22,927 bases of DNA from Aureococcus anophagefferens (taxonomy: Eukaryota > Sar > Pelagophyceae > Pelagomonadales > Pelagomonadaceae): NCBI RefSeq assembly GCF_000186865.1, contig NW_008705584.1, forward strand, positions 58,967 to 81,893. The letters run 5' to 3'. This document shows, in pieces, positions 1 through 9,388 of the stretch; position 1 is the stretch's first letter; each line of letters opens with the position of its first letter. The notes under the pieces were generated by a model, which worked only from the letters and a program-made list of their open reading frames with translations, made no database searches and was not told where the DNA came from. A program made the translations under genes and the position numbers.

Positions 1-150
1 CGTTGTGCTCGGCACTATGTGTTTCTGGTTTTTGGGTGACGATGATCCACGCCGCTTCGGCGCTTCGGCTACTTCAACTTGCACTTCAACGTACTGCGTT
101 CAAACGCGGCCGTTTGTGGTGCTCCATCGCGCGCTCGTTCTTCCGCGGCC

Positions 151-441
151 ATGCAGGGCCTGCTGGCGGGCGCGACGCCCGCGGGCGGCGCGCCTCCGGG
201 TGGCCAGGCGGGCTCGCCTCGGCCGACGGGAGGGGGTGGGGTTCGGGTGACACCTGCGACTAAGCGCCTGCGGTCAGGGGTTATGAAAATTCGTGAAGCA
301 ACTGTGGATCAAGCGACAGCAGCGTTTTTAACGGAATGTTTAGCAGCCCAGGGCGGTTCAAATGTGATTGAGCCGACCCTCAGGCCGGAGGCTCTGCGGG
401 ATGCGTTGGGGCATTACCGCGCCCGGCGGCCGCCTATCTGA
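151..441 (+). CDS. Possible small ORF at the GC-rich left edge (97 aa), unrecognised
   Basis: An ATG-started frame of 97 codons. The first half is Gly/Pro/Ala-rich and very GC-rich. The second half has more balanced composition and a helical, coding-like look (residues such as IREATVDQATAAFLTEC). It resembles no family I recognise. The abrupt change of base composition near position 280 and the lack of any domain leave open a mobile-element ORF, the end of an exon, or chance in GC-rich DNA. The downstream stretch 442-550 is GC-rich with G runs and shows nothing else. Confidence is low. Confidence 0.18.
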   Translation: MQGLLAGATPAGGAPPGGQAGSPRPTGGGGVRVTPATKRLRSGVMKIREATVDQATAAFLTECLAAQGGSNVIEPTLRPEALRDALGHYRARRPPI

Positions 442-550
442 GAGGCCTCGGGGTGCGGGGGGGTGGTCGACACAACAGGGGGCGCGAGGGGGGCACAGTG
501 GGCGCGCGACGGGCGGCCGGCGGGGCCGGCGGATCCAGCGGGATTCCAGT

Positions 551-1093
551 TTAGGGCTCGGAGTCCGAGTCGTCGTCCGAGTCCGAGGTAGTGACGTCAA
601 GCCAGGCGCCCCCGGTCCCAGTGCTACCGGCCGGTCGCTCTGTGACCGGGTTGCCGTCGGCGTCGATGTACTTCATGAGTTTGGGGCCTTTCTGTGCCTT
701 CCTACGAGTCAGGGTATCTGGCTTCAGCATATTAGTTATCACTTGTTTCATGTTATCGTCTGCGATCATGGGTTTGATTGATTCGAAATGTGTGGGAGCA
801 CGCTCCGTCTCTTCTTTGAGAAGTCTGACGTGTCCTCTGATGCCTTTGTTGTGCAGTGCGATACGGTGGTTGATGTTGGTGCGCTGGTTCTCGAGGCGTC
901 GTTCTAGCTCCGCGACTCTCGTGTGGAGTTCCACTTCGCTCGAGCTCGCTTTCGATGGGGTTCTGGCAACGATCGTCTTGGCTTTGCCTTGTTTCTTCTC
1001 AGTTCCGCTATTGCTTGAAAAGAAATTTTCTCGTTTGAATGCATCCAGCTCGCCTACAGGTTGATGACGGGTTGCTTGGGCAATTATAATCAC
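551..1093 (-). CDS. Coiled-coil protein with acidic tail, 5' end unresolved
   Basis: A minus-strand frame of about 180 codons with real coding character. It has a Lys-rich N-terminal part, a heptad-like segment (VELHTRVAELERRLENQ) and the motif KYIDADGNPVTER. It ends in an Asp/Ser-rich tail (SDSDDDSDSEP) before a TAA at 551-553. I do not recognise the family. The frame has no ATG at its left-hand protein end: the first in-frame candidate is GTG at 1091-1093, and an in-frame TGA lies just beyond at 1109-1111. The true N-terminus is therefore probably a spliced upstream exon. One arrangement that keeps frame uses an ATG on the minus strand at 1146-1148, a weak GTGCCG donor after nine codons and an acceptor inside CCTGTAG, giving a 70-bp intron. 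This is inference. It would make this gene start on top of the CFAP43 start codon. Confidence 0.5.
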   Translation of the reverse strand: MIIIAQATRHQPVGELDAFKRENFFSSNSGTEKKQGKAKTIVARTPSKASSSEVELHTRVAELERRLENQRTNINHRIALHNKGIRGHVRLLKEETERAPTHFESIKPMIADDNMKQVITNMLKPDTLTRRKAQKGPKLMKYIDADGNPVTERPAGSTGTGGAWLDVTTSDSDDDSDSEP

Positions 1094-1146
1094 TACGCTA
1101 ATTTCTATTCATCACTACGGCACAAGTATCTTCGGGCGTAACGCGC

Positions 1147-4100
1147 ATGAAGTCTCGCAAGTTGCTGGCCTCCCCTCGTGGGAACGTTGCTTACGTCGAC
1201 GATAGTCACGTAGTCTTCGAGTGTGGCAGCGGATTGGTGGTTTTTGATTTAGAGAACCCAGGAAGCATTGATACGATAGCAAACTCGTGTGAACATGGAG
1301 TCTCCGCCTTTACTGTAAATGCTTTCAAGGGAATCGTCGCGTTCGCCCCGCGAACGTCTCCTCCTCCTATACATGTTCTGAAACTTCCAGAAAATGAAAT
1401 ACTCTGTAGTCTTGTGGGGGGGGCACGCTTAGAGTATGAAAAGCTTGCACTGTCACGCAGAGCCGACTGCATCTGCGCCGTTTCAGGGATAACTGAGAAC
1501 AGACTTTACGTATACAATGTCCGTGGCGCTAATATTATGGCAATGGCCGAGCTACCTGGCACAAACATAGCACCGTTTGCGAACGACTTTATCTCAATGA
1601 ATCCGGGCAACTCACAAATGGTTTGTTCAGGTGGGAAACATGGAATTGCCTTCTGGAAGGTCAAAACTCTGGTAAATGACACAAAAATAAGCGTGATAAA
1701 AGCCGCTTCTATCGCTGTAGATGGATTACGTGAGAGTGAGCACGAGGCCGAGGAATCCGAAGACACGCGTAATCAGGGTGATGCCTCAAACACGGGTATT
1801 CATTCCACTGATAATAACTTCATTGCACATTCTTGGGGAACCGAGAATCAAGTCTTCGCCGCTAATTTGGTGGCGATGATTGCCGAATTCGATGCAATTG
1901 AAGGTGTGCTGCGTCGGAGGATTGTGGTTCAAGAATTAAGCTCCCTTGTGATTTCAACGCTCGTTGTGCTTACAGAGCACCTCGTTGTTGCTTGTAGTGA
2001 TGGTTCGTGCCGCTGGTTACACACACACAAAATGGGCACGGTTGAGTTCACCTCTGGATTGGGCAGTACACATGGAGATACTACGGTATCAATTCCTGAC
2101 AGCTCAAAGGCTATCCTTGCATGTTGTCCTTCACCTTCGTATAATAACATCCTGTTCGTAACGCGCGGTGGCAACACACACCTTCTTTCGATAGAATCTA
2201 TATATGAGGGCGCAGCCCCCGAGCTTGCCACCTGTTTACTGGAGTCCCATTCCGACCCCGTAACTGGCATCTGCGAAACTAAGCTAGGGCCCTTCCACAC
2301 GTCTCACACGGTCACTGCCAGCATCGATGGGACAATACGTCTGTGGGATACAACAATGATACAGCGTGGTAGATACCACTTCTGGAGCGAGGTTTCAACA
2401 GACTCCGCTCGCACCTCAGATGCGACAAGTGTCGGAGACACTGCCCATAACATGATTCCTATCACGGCAATAGCTTCCTCACCTCACCATCCCCTACTTG
2501 GCATAGGGCTCGCCCCCGGTACTATGTATTTCATGCACCTGGACTCCGTGGGAGGCGGTGATGTGTCCGACCCAATTGAAATTGTTCCTCTCACTAGTCT
2601 ACAACTCTACAAGCACCCTGTCACTATTATCGCATTTCATCCTACTGAAATGATTGTCGCGGTCGCCAGTGGTCTAGAGGAGGGTACTTACATTATTGAT
2701 GTGAATCCGAATTCAAAGCACGTGTTCAACGTCATCACATATGCAGTTCCATCAGGTGACACAGTTAGTCTGACTTGGCACGACAAACGATTGCTCATCT
2801 TTATGAGTAGCGGCTCTGTGGCTTACCTAGATATTCCTGATCTAGATAATGTAACCTCCAATTTGGATCCACTGGAGCCATCACAGACAATAATTTTGGA
2901 TAACAAGCCTCTACAAACTACCCCTGTGAATGTAAACTCACAGGAAGTTTACCTCTATGCTGTTGTTCCAGGTCTTCCCCATGTTGTGGGATATGAGTTG
3001 AAATCAAAAGTTCTTGAGATTGTGTTTCAAAATCCAGAAAAACCGCATACTAAAGGCCTGCTCTGTCTTCATGTGTGTGATGATGGGACCAAGCTAGCGA
3101 CTGGTGATGCAGATGGAACTTTAGTTGTCTGGCAATTCTGTGACGGTGCCGACGGCCGTAAGTTAGACATCGTCGCTGTATTTCCCAGAGTCCACGATGG
3201 TGCGATTATCTGTGTAAGGTTCATCCACTCTGGGAACGCAGTTTGCTCAGCTGGTCTCGATTCTGCGGTATTCGTGTTTTCCCTGACAGAAACGACTAGC
3301 ATGAAATCTTGTGAGGTAGCCCGTCCAGCGAGCTCGTTTTCACCGCTTGTTGATCATGCCCGTCACTTGATCGAACGACCAGTACCATTGCAACGTCCAA
3401 CCCATCGGCAGCTCTATTTGACTCGACAAGCAGAGGCGCATTCCCTCGATGCACAAGCTCAGAAGGCTGTCCGCTACAACATTATTGCAGACTTGCGCCA
3501 CAGACTGAATGAGCTTCTCACAAAAAACGACCAGGCTCCTGATTTAGAAAAACTTGACCGTAGTGAGTTCGTTATTGATTGCAGGGGTCGGGACTGCATA
3601 TTGGATGCCAATAAGAACAGGGTGGCCGAAATCCGTGACAAGCTTGACGCCGAGGACATGCAGCGTGATCAAGTTTCCTCAAACATCAAGAGGGACTGTT
3701 GGGACTCGATGGAGGTTCATGCGACAGAATGCCGTGCACTTTTAAGAGAGAAGATGGCCGCTGTCAATTTTCCTCTTTCAAATATTTCACAGGGTGCTGA
3801 GCGGCAGATGGAGTGTGTTTGTAACTTCAGAAAGCTTGAGCTGCGTGACATTGCGCTGAGAAACAACCTGGGCTTTGCCGCATGGCCAGGCCGCGCCGAC
3901 ATGGTACCACCCAGGATCACGTGGATTGTAAATGAAGGTCAACTGCGCGCGGGAACAGATATCTCACACGCTGGAGAGCCAGGTTGGTCTTCTGCCGCCA
4001 CTACCAATGGAGAATCGGAGACAGATCATCAGGAATCTGGACGTGTTGGTGCGAATTCATTTGCCGAAGAGGAGGAGGAAGAAGGTGAATTGCACACACC

Positions 4101-6350
4101 TGATGTAGAGACCATTAATGCGGATTCGCTGTATACGCAAGTATATCCCCCTGCAATTGTCATCACGACCAACCAAAAGCGATCCCAAATATTGCTCATC
4201 AGCAAGTTGATTCGTGATACCCAGACAAAATTCAATTCTCAATTTTCAAAGCTCCATCAACTCAAACGAGACGAGCTGGAGAAGATTGAGGAAAAGAATC
4301 TACGAGTCTGCAGCATTCTTAACGAGCTGAATTCAGATGAGACTTATTTCAAACCGCAATTATCAAGGACGTGCGAGCTTCCAGAGACGATCTTAACAAC
4401 AAGTGAAGATGAGATCAACGTAGAACCCTATGAAGGTGCCAAAACACACAAGACACGGCCTCTTCAGGGCGGAAATGACCTCTTCAGCGAGAATACAGTC
4501 AACAAATGGGATATGAGCAAGCGTGCTCTCGAAGATATGATGTATGGAACCTTGGATACCAAACGGGATGTGGACATTTTGAAGGTAGAGCTTCAGCCAC
4601 CCGAATGGCTCGAGGGCCAGGATTCTGAGACTCTTACAGAAGAACAGCAAAGAGAGCTTCTTCAGTATGAGAATGCGCTTAAACTTCTGGAGGAGGAACG
4701 CGAAAAACACAGGAAAGCACTCGAACTAGAGCTCAAGAAGCTAAAAACAGAGATCCACGATATCGCCCGGACATTTGACGAAAAATTGAAGCTCTTGGTC
4801 GAAGAACGTGTTCGTGTAATGGGTGTGTCCGCGACCCAGGAGTTCTACATGCTTCGAATGAGTGTGAGTATTCTCGACAAAGAATGGGCTCTTCACATGG
4901 CAAGCACGCTAAAAAAGAAGGAGATTGCCTTAAGGGCCGCCTCTGAGAGCAAAGAGCTAGAGATCCTTTATTCCAAGGAGTCGGTCGATGGAGCGAGTCA
5001 GCGCGTGGACGCACTGCAAAATGAGGACCGCCAACTTGAGCGCAACTTTCGACGTGACCTACAGATGGAGCACACTGTTGACCAAGATATGATGCGTTCA
5101 ATTTTGATATTTTACCGCTATCGAAATCCTCCTATGGAGATATTAGACGCAAGCCAGCCTACGACACCGGGCAAGAAGGCCCAGGCCCTTGCCTCGAGCT
5201 TAGAGGCAAATATCGCGGTTGGTCAATATGCTAGGCATGATCCATTTTTTCATACGACCAAGGATGATGCCGAAAAGAATGTTTATCCTTTACAAAATGA
5301 TTTGGAGCACTGGGAACCAGACCTTCCCGATGGCCTAAAATTAGACGCGGCCCTGCTCAATAGCACGCGAGAGCTAAGGCAGCGCAAACTAAACAAAGAA
5401 GCTGAAATCACCCAGGCAGAAGCTAGTCTCCTAGAGCTAAAAAGGCAGCTTTCTGATATGATGAGACAAGGGAAAAGTCTTGAGAATGAAATCCAGGAGA
5501 TCAACACACAGCAAATTAACTATGCTAGCATGCTGATGTTGGCAGAGCGGAACATCGACCTCCTTGTTCGTTTGAAGCAAGGCCAGGATGAAGTAGAACA
5601 GGAAGCCGTAGTCACGGATTACAGCGACGCTGTGCTCATTCCAGTTGGTATAGTCCACGGTGTCAACAATGAAATTAGACGTCTTGGTGCGGAACAGACC
5701 AAAGTGCTGATTAAAATTAAGCACTTTCGAAAATCGATCAACTACATGGATTGGGAGAACCAATACATGCAAGAGCAGGCGCATGACCTAGAGGAATACT
5801 ATACTGACCTGCAGCTTCTGCATGTTACAAAGAATTTGCAGTCAATCATGAAAGGGGACCCCGGAAAACGCGAACGAGAGCACACAATGAAAGTGGAATC
5901 TCGAATAAAGATGATGGGAGTCGTGCATGACGAAAATTGTGCAAAATTCAAACACGCTAATGCAAAGCTGGCGCATCAGGTCCGAGACCGAGATGAAGAA
6001 AATGACCGTCTGAAGCAACAACTCAAGGAGCTAGAGGGCAGTGTAATTATTCGAGAATCAATATTGAAATCGCACGTAGAGAATCATGGCGGGGAACTCA
6101 ACCCGGCCCAACAAGCAGCAAATAGCATGAAACGAATAATTTTGAGACGGCGCTTAATTGATTTGGTACGTATGTGAATCTCTCTTTGAGAGGCCTTGCT
6201 TTTAAGGTCCTGTCATAGGCACGCCTCCAGACTGAAGAGATCGATTTCCTGAGGCAAGAGTTAGATCGTCTACGTCAGCGAACTTTCCCTTCATTTGCTC
6301 ATGCAACACGCACTCGGTACCGACAATCCCCTGATGTCAACTCAGGCTGA
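1147..6350 (+). CDS. CFAP43: Cilia- and flagella-associated protein 43-like (WD40 + coiled coil), two exons
   Basis: Axonemal protein. CFAP43 and its paralogue CFAP44 belong to a complex tethering inner dynein arms near the base of dynein f (family knowledge). Exon 1 is 1147-6165 and exon 2 is 6231-6350, giving 1712 aa, close to the family's usual size. Residues about 1-720 are WD40-type beta-propellers: DGTIRLWD near residue 395, DGTLVVWQF near 655, and an imperfect blade near 690-710. The opening (VAYVDDSHVVFECGSG, then HGVSAFTVNAFKGIVAF) resembles CFAP43 more than CFAP44. Residues about 790-1700 are Lys/Glu-rich coiled coil, with an acidic run (EEEEEEGE) near 975. The ATG at 1147 is the first in frame after an upstream TAA at 1099-1101. 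The ORF would stop at 6177, but splicing 6166-6230 adds the tail DFLRQELDRLRQRTFPSF, typical of this family's C-terminus. The weaker alternative is CFAP44. Confidence 0.82.
6166..6230 (+). other. Intron (65 bp) in the CFAP43-like gene
   Basis: It opens with GTACGT after codon TTG and closes with CGCCTCCAG. The phase is 0, and the downstream frame (ACT GAA GAG ATC GAT...) runs 39 codons to TGA at 6348-6350. Unspliced reading hits TGA at 6175-6177 after only three more residues. The support is the conserved final helix encoded after the intron. Confidence 0.75.
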
Positions 6351-6608
6351 TTGATATCCACGGGCTGGTATGATACTCACCCCTGTCTATCTACCTGCCT
6401 ATCTGACACGCCGAGCTGCGACTTACGCGCCCATTACTGTTTGGTCGATTGGCGCGATCATCCTGGCCAGGAGTAGTTGCCCCAACCCCCCCACCCTCGT
6501 TCAGGTAGGGCTCTAAAACGCGGCGAATGTCGCCTCCAGAGTGCGAGTGTGATTAGGCACTGCCAAAGTGCGCTCGGCGATAGCACTGCCAAACCCGAAC
6601 GAGGACTT
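6351..6608. other. Spacer downstream of CFAP43
   Basis: No gene is seen. It holds C runs (near 6486-6494) and the dispersed repeat described at 6520-6553. It also holds an 11-bp direct repeat, GCACTGCCAAA, at 6557-6567 and 6583-6593. Confidence 0.5.
6520..6553 (+). repeat. Dispersed repeat, copy A (matches 21768-21801)
   Basis: It shares GCGGCGAATGTCGCC and, at the same spacing, GCGAGTGTGAT with 21768-21801: 29 of 34 positions are identical without gaps, and weaker similarity continues about 40 bp further. The first block folds as GGCGA-ATG-TCGCC. Both copies lie about 170 bp downstream of a gene's stop codon on the same strand (CFAP43 here, the tyrosinase-like gene there). Confidence 0.7.
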
Positions 6609-7109
6609 TCAACTTAAAACAGCCATGTCGATACGGCGGTTCGAGACGGCCCACGGCCCTAGGGCACCACCGCGGTCGTCGTCTTTCGCTGCGAAGTTGG
6701 CCCCGGTGTCCTCGTGGGTCCCCGGGAGTACAGGGGGCTCCGCGGCGTCTCCGCGCCGGCCTCGGCCCAATCGCGGCCGAAGACGCGTCGATTCGACCCG
6801 AACGCGCGCGTTTCGCGGGGCGTTGGCGAGAACTGGCCTGCTTTGGCCGAGCAGCAGCTCCGTTCTTGCGCTAATTTGAGCTAAAATACCCGCTCTTACG
6901 CCGCGAAGAACAGGCGGACGCGCCGGGCTCGCCCGAACCCAAAGGGTCGTCGTCGTCGTCGCAGACCGCGGCCGCGCGGTTGCTCGCGGAGGCGGCCTCG
7001 GGTACCGCCGCCTGGCGTCGTACGCTAGCGCGGTGACCGCGCCAGGCCCTCCGACGGCCACCGTCCCGAGGCCCACGCACGGGTCCTCGTGCACGTTGGC
7101 GTCGTCCAC
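6609..7109 (-). pseudogene. GC-rich coding-like remnant, unrecognised
   Basis: A minus-strand open frame of about 166 codons with no ATG (first candidate GTG at 7107-7109). Its first part (VDDANVHEDPCVGLGTVAV and the following Gly/Ala-rich residues) looks coding. After about 35 residues it becomes Arg/Pro/Thr-rich, as out-of-frame reading does. A neighbouring frame in the same stretch reads more protein-like (EAASASNRAAAVCDDDDDP). This pattern fits a decayed gene with a frameshift. GC-rich chance ORFs are the alternative. No family is recognised. Confidence 0.25.
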
Positions 7110-7148
7110 GCACGCGCCCCCCCAGTGTCAATCTCCGGATTCGATGAT

Positions 7149-7256
7149 GTTCCGGCTCTGATGTTCCGGTAGAAGTCTCCCGGGTGTTCCGGCTTCCGGC
7201 TCTCCCTGGCCCCTCGGTCGTGTTCCGGTCGTGTCCGGCGTGTTCCGGTGTTCCGG
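7149..7256. repeat. GTTCCGG minisatellite
   Basis: Six exact copies of GTTCCGG (7149, 7163, 7186, 7222, 7242, 7250) plus shortened variants (CTTCCGG, GTCCGG) at irregular spacing. It lies just beyond the stop codon of the minus-strand orphan exon at 7284-7421, that is, in its 3' flank. Confidence 0.75.
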
Positions 7257-7283
7257 CTACTCGTCGGGCGGCCTCCTTACAAC

Positions 7284-7421
7284 CTAATTTTCGGCTGGCC
7301 ACGCGCGGGCCGCCTGCAGTTCGAGAGGCGCCCAATCGAGGAAAGGCCGGGGCGTCATGAACTCCTTGAAGAGCGCCTTGGAGTCGAACCCGAAGTGGTC
7401 CTCCAAGTCCAGGTTGGTATG
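7284..7421 (-). CDS. Orphan terminal exon or gene fragment, unrecognised (45 codons + stop)
   Basis: Read on the minus strand from 7421, a short frame encodes a strongly protein-like C-terminus. It contains LDLEDHFGFDSKALFKEF, then MTPRPFLDWAPLELQAA, and ends at TAG (7284-7286). An in-frame TGA lies a few codons upstream, so the frame must be entered by splicing. CACATCAG just before 7421 could be the acceptor. No upstream exon could be identified, and the flanks hold repeats and a duplicated CFAP43 segment, so it may be the surviving end of a dead gene. The family is not recognised. The aromatic/acidic composition differs clearly from the Arg/Pro-rich shadows around it. Confidence 0.42.
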   Translation of the reverse strand, partial: HTNLDLEDHFGFDSKALFKEFMTPRPFLDWAPLELQAARAWPAEN

Positions 7422-7723
7422 CTGATGTGCATTTCCGTGACATCATTACTGACATTCCTCCATCCTCTTCTCTCAACAAAGCAACAAGGACGATAAGAGG
7501 AAGATGATCATGGAGGTTTCCCGAGCGGCGCGCTGCTGTCAGCAGGCGTTTTTGGTCGGCCAGATGCTGCTTTGTTTGTGGATCTTTCGCAACTGCCGAC
7601 GGGTGTTCCGTAAGCGCTCTGGTGCCTGTGACACTTAGCACCACCCTTGCCGCCGCTCTGGAGAATCGTGGTAGCCAGGCAAGGCGACAACAGCCGAGGC
7701 AGTATATTCTGACTCTCTGAAGT

Positions 7724-7766
7724 ACGTGGGTTATAAATGAAGGTCAACTGCGCGCGGGAACAGATA
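7724..7766 (+). pseudogene. Duplicated 43-bp piece of the CFAP43 coding sequence
   Basis: Positions 7724-7766 match 3919-3961 inside CFAP43 at 41 of 43 bases, and 7734-7766 matches 3929-3961 exactly over 33 bases. In the CFAP43 frame the copy reads TWVINEGQLRAGTD where the gene reads TWIVNEGQLRAGTD, so both base changes only swap Ile and Val. The frame stays open to a TAG about 20 codons later but has a TGA two codons before the match. It is a gene fragment, or one exon of a lost paralogue, lying in repeat-rich DNA. Confidence 0.7.
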
Positions 7767-7939
7767 AAGGGCATGAGGAGGCTGCTGGGAGTGAGAGGGC
7801 TATGTATCGAAGATAGTTGAGTAGAAAATGAAACCGGCATAGGCCGCCACGCGGGTTCGCGGTGAACCGGGTCCTTTCGAGCCACCGGGCCGCGCAGACA
7901 CGGGTCCGCGGTGGTCCTTTGAGTGGCCATGCTGCCTCT

Positions 7940-8041
7940 AGCCGCCCCGGTACACCATATTTTACCGGTAATTACCGTGGTATTATCGCCGGGGCGGCTC
8001 GCGGCTTTACAGGCCTCGGTAATACCGCGGTAATGACCGGT
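7940..8041. repeat. Nested inverted repeats
   Basis: Arms 7964-7985 and 8020-8041 are 22 bp with two mismatches (consensus ACCGGTNATTACCGNGGTATTA read inward), with a 34-bp spacer. Interlocked with them, 7940-7950 and 7989-7999 are a perfect 11-bp pair (AGCCGCCCCGG). The two pairs overlap, so only one cruciform could form at a time. No target duplication was found. Confidence 0.65.
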
Positions 8042-8609
8042 CATGCCAGCTTCGCGGCGCGTCGGGATGAAGCCGAGCCACCGTGGATGAGCCGCCGCAC
8101 TGGGATGACGCCGAGCCGCGTGTCGTACTCGTGGCGCTTGGCGATGTTCGTTACTGTTCTCAGGCGGCATTCAATAGTTCGCACTGAGTGACGTCGGCAC
8201 TCGGGCGGCCGGCGCTTCGTGCTGCCTTCGAGTGGTGCGTCGTATGCGAAGTGGAACAGCGCCGGCTGCGCCTTCCACGAGTTCTCGTACTTGACGTAGG
8301 CAATGCGTGCCAGTGCCTGGATCCACGTCGCCGTGGCTCAGCAGACCGCCGCGGCGCCCTGCCGCCGGCTAGGGCCCCGGAGCACGCGCGGAGATGAGGT
8401 ACCGCAGCGTGCCGGGGCCACGCGTGTTTCCCCCTCCGCTGCGACCGCGTCGTTGTCGAGGCACGCCCAGACGCTCGTGCAGTCGCGTAGGTACTCGCCG
8501 GCGCCGCCGGCCAGGCGCGGGTCTGCGTGTCCGAGCCGTCGGCGCCACTCGCGCCATGGTCGACGTAGAAGTTAAAGCTCGCGCAGCATCCGGCTTCAAT
8601 CAATGCTGC
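8041..8609 (-). pseudogene. Broken coding remnant, part 1, cut by the hAT-like insertion
   Basis: Reading leftward on the minus strand from 8609, the first frame encodes AALIEAGCCASFNFYVDHG and runs to about 8527. Sense then continues in another frame (ADPRLAGGAGEYLRDC, CTSVWACLDNDAVAAE). That frame meets an in-frame TGA at 8338-8340 and goes on as ATATWIQALARIAYVKYENS and WKAQPALFHFAYDAPLEG to TGA at 8041-8043. One frameshift plus one premature stop suggest a pseudogene, although unrecognised introns could also explain the breaks. The 5' continuation is at 9397-9444, beyond the transposon. The family is not recognised. Confidence 0.45.
8602..8609. repeat. 8-bp target site duplication, left
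   Basis: AATGCTGC directly abuts the left terminal inverted repeat and is repeated exactly at 9389-9396, directly abutting the right one. Confidence 0.85.
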
Positions 8610-9388
8610 CAGTGCGCAAAACAACCGACGCCTAGGCCGGCCCATAGGAAATAAGAAAATATTATTTATTAATTAAATCCGGCCAGCGACGAGGGACGTG
8701 TACTAAACCTCCTGAAAATTTGCCGCGCGCGCGCGCGCGCGGGTCTAGTGCGGGTTGAAAGTCAACTTTTCGCGAAAAACGATCCTCACGCCCGAGTGTC
8801 TCAAAATGTACGACGCTACCGCACTCACAACGCCAGCCCCGGCGAAAGGACCCCACTTCCGAGCGGTTTACGCAAAGGGCAACCAAAAAAATGATGGCCA
8901 ACAGCATGACGGAAACTCGCCCCGGCTGAATTCTAGTTAGTTAGTCGTTCAACATGAAGATTTTGTTGAACTTCAATAGTCAAGTTGAAGCTACAAATCC
9001 CTGGAACTTGAAGAAACCAGTACAACGTGCTCCTTGGCGCCCGCCGGTCGCAGCCGCAATGACACCGAAGCGCCACTGGCGCCGCCTTGTCCGAAATTCG
9101 GGCATTGTGGGCGATTTTGAGGAAAAAATTCTCCGATGACCGTCAAAATTTGTACTGCGCGCGCGGCCGCACGCGTCCGTAGGCGTACTAGGACGCCCAA
9201 AAAAACCTCGCCCCGCCCCCAAATCTAGTCTAGTTAGTCGTCATGCTGTCTACCCTAGTTAAAATAATTGCCCTTTGGTTTACGACCCCATAACTTCAAC
9301 TTTTATGTTGAACTTGGCAACTGACCAAGCTGAACTTCAAGATACAAAACCCCCAGGCCTTTCGTTTCAAGGGTTGTTTTGCGCACTG
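8610..9388. mobile_element. Non-autonomous hAT-like DNA transposon (779 bp)
   Basis: The ends are perfect 17-bp inverted repeats, CAGTGCGCAAAACAACC at 8610-8626 and its complement at 9372-9388, flanked by perfect 8-bp direct repeats (AATGCTGC). An 8-bp target duplication with ends starting CAG is the hAT pattern. P-type elements also make 8-bp duplications, so that alternative remains. No transposase frame is present, so it would depend on an enzyme supplied elsewhere. Inside are an alternating CG tract (8724-8741) and AT-rich blocks. A diverged duplication about 290 bp apart is also present: CGCCCC followed by a CTAGTTAGTCGT-like segment near 8918-8950 and 9210-9242, with GTTGAACTT-rich sequence after each. 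Perfect ends and duplications suggest a fairly recent insertion. Confidence 0.85.

Noticed and set aside
6871..7644. 257-codon minus-strand frame
   Set aside because: It is Arg/Gly-rich and changes character along its length. The protein-like segments (7284-7421, and parts of 6609-7109) are in other frames, so the long frame is mostly out-of-frame reading of GC-rich DNA.
8610..9388. Small genes inside the transposon (60-80 codon frames)
   Set aside because: None resembles a transposase or any protein, and they overlap on both strands.
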